DNA of 64,000 bases, taken from Xylanibacter muris. GTDB taxonomy: Bacteria > Bacteroidota > Bacteroidia > Bacteroidales > Bacteroidaceae. Location: contig NZ_JABKKF010000005.1 of assembly GCF_013166605.1 (NCBI RefSeq), positions 124,001 to 188,000 of the forward strand, read 5' to 3'. The translations under genes were made by a program, and so were the position numbers. This document shows positions 61,084 to 64,000 of the stretch, one piece after another. How positions within the stretch are numbered: position 1 is the first letter of the stretch; every line of letters begins with the position of its first letter. The notes beneath the pieces are model-generated. The model ran no database searches and was not told the origin of the DNA. It worked only from the letters and a program-made list of their open reading frames with translations.

Positions 61084-62274
61084 TTATTTAATCACACCAA
61101 GTTCCTTACCGACTTTGATGAATGCGCAGATTGCCTTGTCCAAGTGTTCTCTTTCGTGACCGGCTGACAACTGTACGCGTATACGCGCCTGTCCTTTCGG
61201 AACAACCGGATAATAGAATCCTGTAACGTAAATGCCTTCAGCCTGCATCTTTGCGGCAAAGTCTTGAGATAACTTCGCGTCATATAGCATCACTGCACAG
61301 ATTGCGCTCTGAGTAGGTTTTATATCGAAACCGGCTGCCATCATCTTATCGCGGAAATAAGTTACATTTTCCATTAACTTGGTGTGCAAGTCGTTGCTTT
61401 CCTTCAACATCTTGAACATTTCTAGGCTGGCACCGACAATGGCGGGAGCCACAGAATTGGAGAACAGGTAAGGACGGGAACGTTGACGCAGAATGTCGAT
61501 TATTTCTTTCTTGCCTGTGGTGAATCCACCCATGGCGCCACCGAAGGCCTTGCCCAGCGTACCGGTAAAGATATCCACACGGTCGTATATATCGAACTGT
61601 TCTGCTACACCATGGCCTGTAGGGCCTACCACACCGGCCGAGTGTGACTCATCGACCATAACCAATGCATCGTATTTCTCCGCCAACTCACAAATCTTAT
61701 CCATAGGAGCAACATTTCCGTCCATGGAGAACACACCGTCAGTAGCAATGATACGGTGGCGCTGTGCCTGAGCTTCCTGCAGGCAGCGTTCCAACTCAGC
61801 CATGTCTGCATTGGCGTAGCGATAGCGTTTTGCCTTGCATAAACGTACACCATCGATGATGGACGCATGGTTCAATGCATCTGAAATGATTGCGTCTTCC
61901 TCTGTCAACAGAGGTTCGAACAAGCCACCGTTGGCATCGAAGCATGCTGCATAAAGTATAGTGTCTTCTGTCTTGAAATAATCGGAGATTGTTGCTTCCA
62001 GCTGTTTGTGCAGATCCTGAGTCCCGCAAATGAAACGAACAGAAGACATACCGTAGCCGTGAGTGTCCATGGCTGCCTTGGCTGCATCAATCAGACGTTG
62101 GTTGTTTGACAATCCCAAATAGTTGTTGGCACAGAAGTTCAACACACTTTCACCGGCATTAACCTTGATATCTGCACGCTGTGGACAGGTGATGATACGT
62201 TCGTTTTTATACAATCCGGCTGCTTTGATATCAGCCAATTCCTTTGTAAGGAACTCTTTCATTTTACCATACAT
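61084..62274 (-). CDS. kbl: Glycine C-acetyltransferase (2-amino-3-ketobutyrate CoA ligase)
   Basis: PLP enzyme that splits 2-amino-3-oxobutanoate with CoA into glycine and acetyl-CoA, the second step of threonine catabolism. Evidence: NFCANNYLGLSNNQRLIDAA, GTQDLHKQLE, DESHSAGVVGPTGHG and the PLP lysine in FTGTLGKAFGGAMGG, then RSRPYLFSNSVAP. Full length (396 aa). The first enzyme, threonine dehydrogenase, is the divergent neighbour at 62445. A start at 62262 is an alternative. Confidence 0.97.
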   Translation of the reverse strand: MYGKMKEFLTKELADIKAAGLYKNERIITCPQRADIKVNAGESVLNFCANNYLGLSNNQRLIDAAKAAMDTHGYGMSSVRFICGTQDLHKQLEATISDYFKTEDTILYAACFDANGGLFEPLLTEEDAIISDALNHASIIDGVRLCKAKRYRYANADMAELERCLQEAQAQRHRIIATDGVFSMDGNVAPMDKICELAEKYDALVMVDESHSAGVVGPTGHGVAEQFDIYDRVDIFTGTLGKAFGGAMGGFTTGKKEIIDILRQRSRPYLFSNSVAPAIVGASLEMFKMLKESNDLHTKLMENVTYFRDKMMAAGFDIKPTQSAICAVMLYDAKLSQDFAAKMQAEGIYVTGFYYPVVPKGQARIRVQLSAGHEREHLDKAICAFIKVGKELGVIK

Positions 62275-62402
62275 AGCTTTTCTTTTTATTAAGGGTATAT
62301 CTATAAGATTAAAAATCTGTTTTACTTGACAAAGTTCTTATTTTTTTTTGATATAGCATTAAAAATTTTAGAGAAAATTACTCAAATAAACGGTTTTCTG
62401 TT

Positions 62403-62410
62403 TACCTTTG
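62403..62410 (+). promoter_or_regulatory. -7 box of the threonine dehydrogenase gene
   Basis: TACCTTTG at 62403-62410, 34 nt before the ATG at 62445. The -33 element is not clear. Confidence 0.6.
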
Positions 62411-62444
62411 CTTTCAAAAAGAAACTTAAAGCAAGTGACAGACG

Positions 62445-63398
62445 ATGAAAAATGTATTGATCATCGGTTCCACAGGCCAGATTGGCTCGGAACTAACTAT
62501 GAAGTTAAGAGATATTTACAATGGTAATATCGTAGCCGGATATATCCCTGGTGCAGAACCTAAAGGAGTGTTGAAAGAATCCGGACCTTCTGCTATTGTG
62601 GATATTACAAACGCACAGCAGATTGCTGAAACGGTATCTGAATACAACATCGACACCATTTACAATTTGGCTGCTCTATTGTCGGCTGTGGCCGAAGCAA
62701 AACCTCAGTTGGCTTGGAAGATTGGCATGGGGGGATTGTTCAATGTACTGGAAGTGGCGCGTGAAAAGAAATGTGCCGTGTTCACTCCGAGTTCTATCGG
62801 TGCGTTTGGTGACAAGACCCCAAAGGACAAGACTCCACAAGACACTATCCGCGACCCGAAAACAATGTATGGCGTGACAAAGGTTTCCGGTGAATTGCTG
62901 AGCGACTACTACAACATCCGCTTTGGTGTGGATACCCGTTCGGTTCGTTTTCCAGGATTGATTTCATACGTGACACCTCCTGGTGGCGGAACGACCGACT
63001 ATGCTGTAGATATATACTATTCTGCTGTGAAAGGTGAAAAGTTTGAGTGTCCTATCGCTGCGAATACTTATATGGACATGATGTATATGCCTGACGCATT
63101 GCGCGCAGCTATCGAAATTATGGAGGCAAACCCCGACAAGTTGGTTCACCGCAACTCGTTCAATATCGCTTCTATGAGCTTCGACCCGGAAATTATCTGT
63201 AGCAGCATAAAGAAATATATTCCTATGTTCCAGATGGAATATAAAGTGGACCCGTTGCGCCAGGCTATCGCGGAATCATGGCCTAATTCACTGGACGACA
63301 CCTGTGCCCGTGAAGAATGGGGATGGAAACCGGAATTCGACTTGGACAGCATGACCAAGGATATGATTGTCAAGCTGAGAGAACGTTTCAATAAATAG
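62445..63398 (+). CDS. L-threonine 3-dehydrogenase, epimerase-type
   Basis: The 317-aa protein is an extended short-chain dehydrogenase with NAD-binding GSTGQIGSEL at the start, catalytic YGVTK (with preceding Ser in PSSIGAFG), and SVRFPGLISYVTPPGGGTTDYAVDIYY, typical of the SDR-type threonine dehydrogenase. It oxidizes L-threonine to 2-amino-3-oxobutanoate, which Kbl (divergent at 61084-62274) cleaves. Unlike the zinc-dependent Tdh of E. coli it belongs to the epimerase fold. Confidence 0.93.
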   Translation: MKNVLIIGSTGQIGSELTMKLRDIYNGNIVAGYIPGAEPKGVLKESGPSAIVDITNAQQIAETVSEYNIDTIYNLAALLSAVAEAKPQLAWKIGMGGLFNVLEVAREKKCAVFTPSSIGAFGDKTPKDKTPQDTIRDPKTMYGVTKVSGELLSDYYNIRFGVDTRSVRFPGLISYVTPPGGGTTDYAVDIYYSAVKGEKFECPIAANTYMDMMYMPDALRAAIEIMEANPDKLVHRNSFNIASMSFDPEIICSSIKKYIPMFQMEYKVDPLRQAIAESWPNSLDDTCAREEWGWKPEFDLDSMTKDMIVKLRERFNK

Positions 63399-63497
63399 GC
63401 CGTACACTGTAGAGACATGCATTGGAGAAGTAAAACGGATTATAATCAGGATGTACCTGGTTCTATCCTATACAGTTCCATAAGATATAACAAGAAG

Positions 63498-63532
63498 AAA
63501 AGCCGTTGCAATAATGCTTGCAACGGCTTTTC
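63498..63532. terminator. Bidirectional rho-independent terminator
   Basis: AAAAGCCGTTGCA (63498-63510) and TGCAACGGCTTTT (63519-63531) form a perfect 13-pair stem with A and T flanks. It separates the threonine dehydrogenase gene from the convergent esterase gene. Confidence 0.9.
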
Positions 63533-63618
63533 TTCTTTTAGTAGTTTCTTGCACATAAATAGCACACATTTCGCGAAATGCTGTGCCAATCAATGGCAGG
63601 AAGTTCCTACGGATTCGC

Positions 63619-64000
63619 TTATTCTGCCATTTTCTGCATCCATTTCACAGACTCGTCGTTGGTTTCAGGAAATCTCCAGTGACCGCTTGTCGGGGTGATG
63701 GAAAGTGTTTTTGGGGATTTTATCTCGTTGTATGTTCCGTATGTGGATGTTGGCGAGCATGTGTCGTCGTTATATCCGAAGGAAAAGAATATAGGACATG
63801 TCAGTCGGCGTGCGAAGTTGACTACGTCATAATATTCGAGTGTATGCTCTGCCCCTTGCTTTTCATTTCCCTTTTGGAAATACTTCGGCCATCCGCCTGC
63901 ACGGTTGTGCTGGAATCCGTTGAGGTCGCACAGGGCAGGGTAGAATGGTGCGCAGAAAGTAACCTTTTTGTTCAGTGCTGCTGTGATTATAGTCAATGCA
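63619..64000 (-). CDS. Acetylxylan esterase (CE7-like), C-terminal part
   Basis: The frame is open to the right edge, so the gene starts outside. The visible 125 residues include ALNKKVTFCAPFYPALCDLNGF, the ARRLTCPIFFSFGYNDDTCSPTSTYGTYNEIKSPKTLSITPTSGHW segment and a C-terminal helix. That pattern (GYNDDTCSPTSTY for the acid residue, GHW for the catalytic His) is the CE7/AXE1 alpha/beta-hydrolase end. The nucleophile Ser lies outside the window. Confidence 0.8.
   Translation of the reverse strand, partial: ALTIITAALNKKVTFCAPFYPALCDLNGFQHNRAGGWPKYFQKGNEKQGAEHTLEYYDVVNFARRLTCPIFFSFGYNDDTCSPTSTYGTYNEIKSPKTLSITPTSGHWRFPETNDESVKWMQKMAE

Noticed and set aside
1-64000. CRISPR arrays, rRNA or tRNA genes
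   Set aside because: No regularly spaced repeats, no tRNA cloverleaf and no rRNA sequence were noticed by eye; a program search was not possible.

Overview
The window looks like a member of the Bacteroidales. Several promoters fit the Bacteroidales consensus (TTTG, about 19 bp, TAnnTTTG), for example at 15912-15942 and 48782-48812. Two secreted proteins end in type IX-secretion-like C-terminal domains. The chromosomal genes (DUF4492-cydA-cydB, kbl/tdh, a kinase-RapZ fusion) are typical of the order. The genus cannot be fixed from sequence alone.

Region 1 (1-about 21,000) is part of a conjugative or mobilizable element that runs off the left edge. Plus-strand genes at 1-5723 encode a polyvalent protein with a MutS-I-like domain, a cell-wall hydrolase, a small membrane protein, a single-strand-binding-like protein and an ArdC-type antirestriction protein. 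The minus-strand block 9255-15734 holds an OmpA-like protein, a MobV relaxase (10721-12178) with a candidate oriT at 12179-12396, and five tightly packed accessory genes. A serine-recombinase-like protein lacking catalytic residues (15973-16587) is divergent to this block.

Two arrays of small minus-strand cargo genes (5821-9141 and 17010-20892) form the most interesting part. Each gene or short operon has, 35-84 nt upstream of its start codon, a 150-190 nt imperfect hairpin containing a Bacteroidales -7 box that points the wrong way on duplex DNA. When the plus strand is folded, the -7 box sits in an unpaired bubble in the stem. RNA polymerase leaving the stem would then copy the plus strand leftward, in the sense direction of the gene. 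All seven copies share this geometry. They look like a Bacteroidales counterpart of the F-plasmid Frpo single-stranded-DNA promoter, used while the plus strand is the incoming transfer strand. The candidate MobV nick (GTGTG/T at 12316/12317) would make the plus strand the transfer strand, which agrees. Cargo includes an SSB, two YubB/Api92-type proteins and an LPD11-like protein.

Region 2 (about 21,050-26,900) is AT-rich and looks like a separate insertion. It carries a catalytic-domain-only tyrosine recombinase, a DUF2693-like protein, a HTH-methyltransferase pair, a winged-helix protein, a NUMOD3-like peptide and a full-length integrase beside guaA.

Region 3 (26,920-64,000) is chromosome. 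It contains guaA with a MurU-like nucleotidyltransferase and an AmgK-like kinase fused to a RapZ C-terminal domain; a PorE-like OmpA lipoprotein; topB; transporters; two DUF1349 lipoproteins with a LuxR-type regulator; a DPP-IV peptidase; a LUD protein; and cytochrome bd genes downstream of a truncated GH53 gene. An efflux operon (TolC, HlyD, two ABC-2 permeases and no ATPase) follows, then two large secreted proteins, threonine catabolism genes and the end of an acetylxylan esterase. No rRNA, tRNA or CRISPR array was seen.
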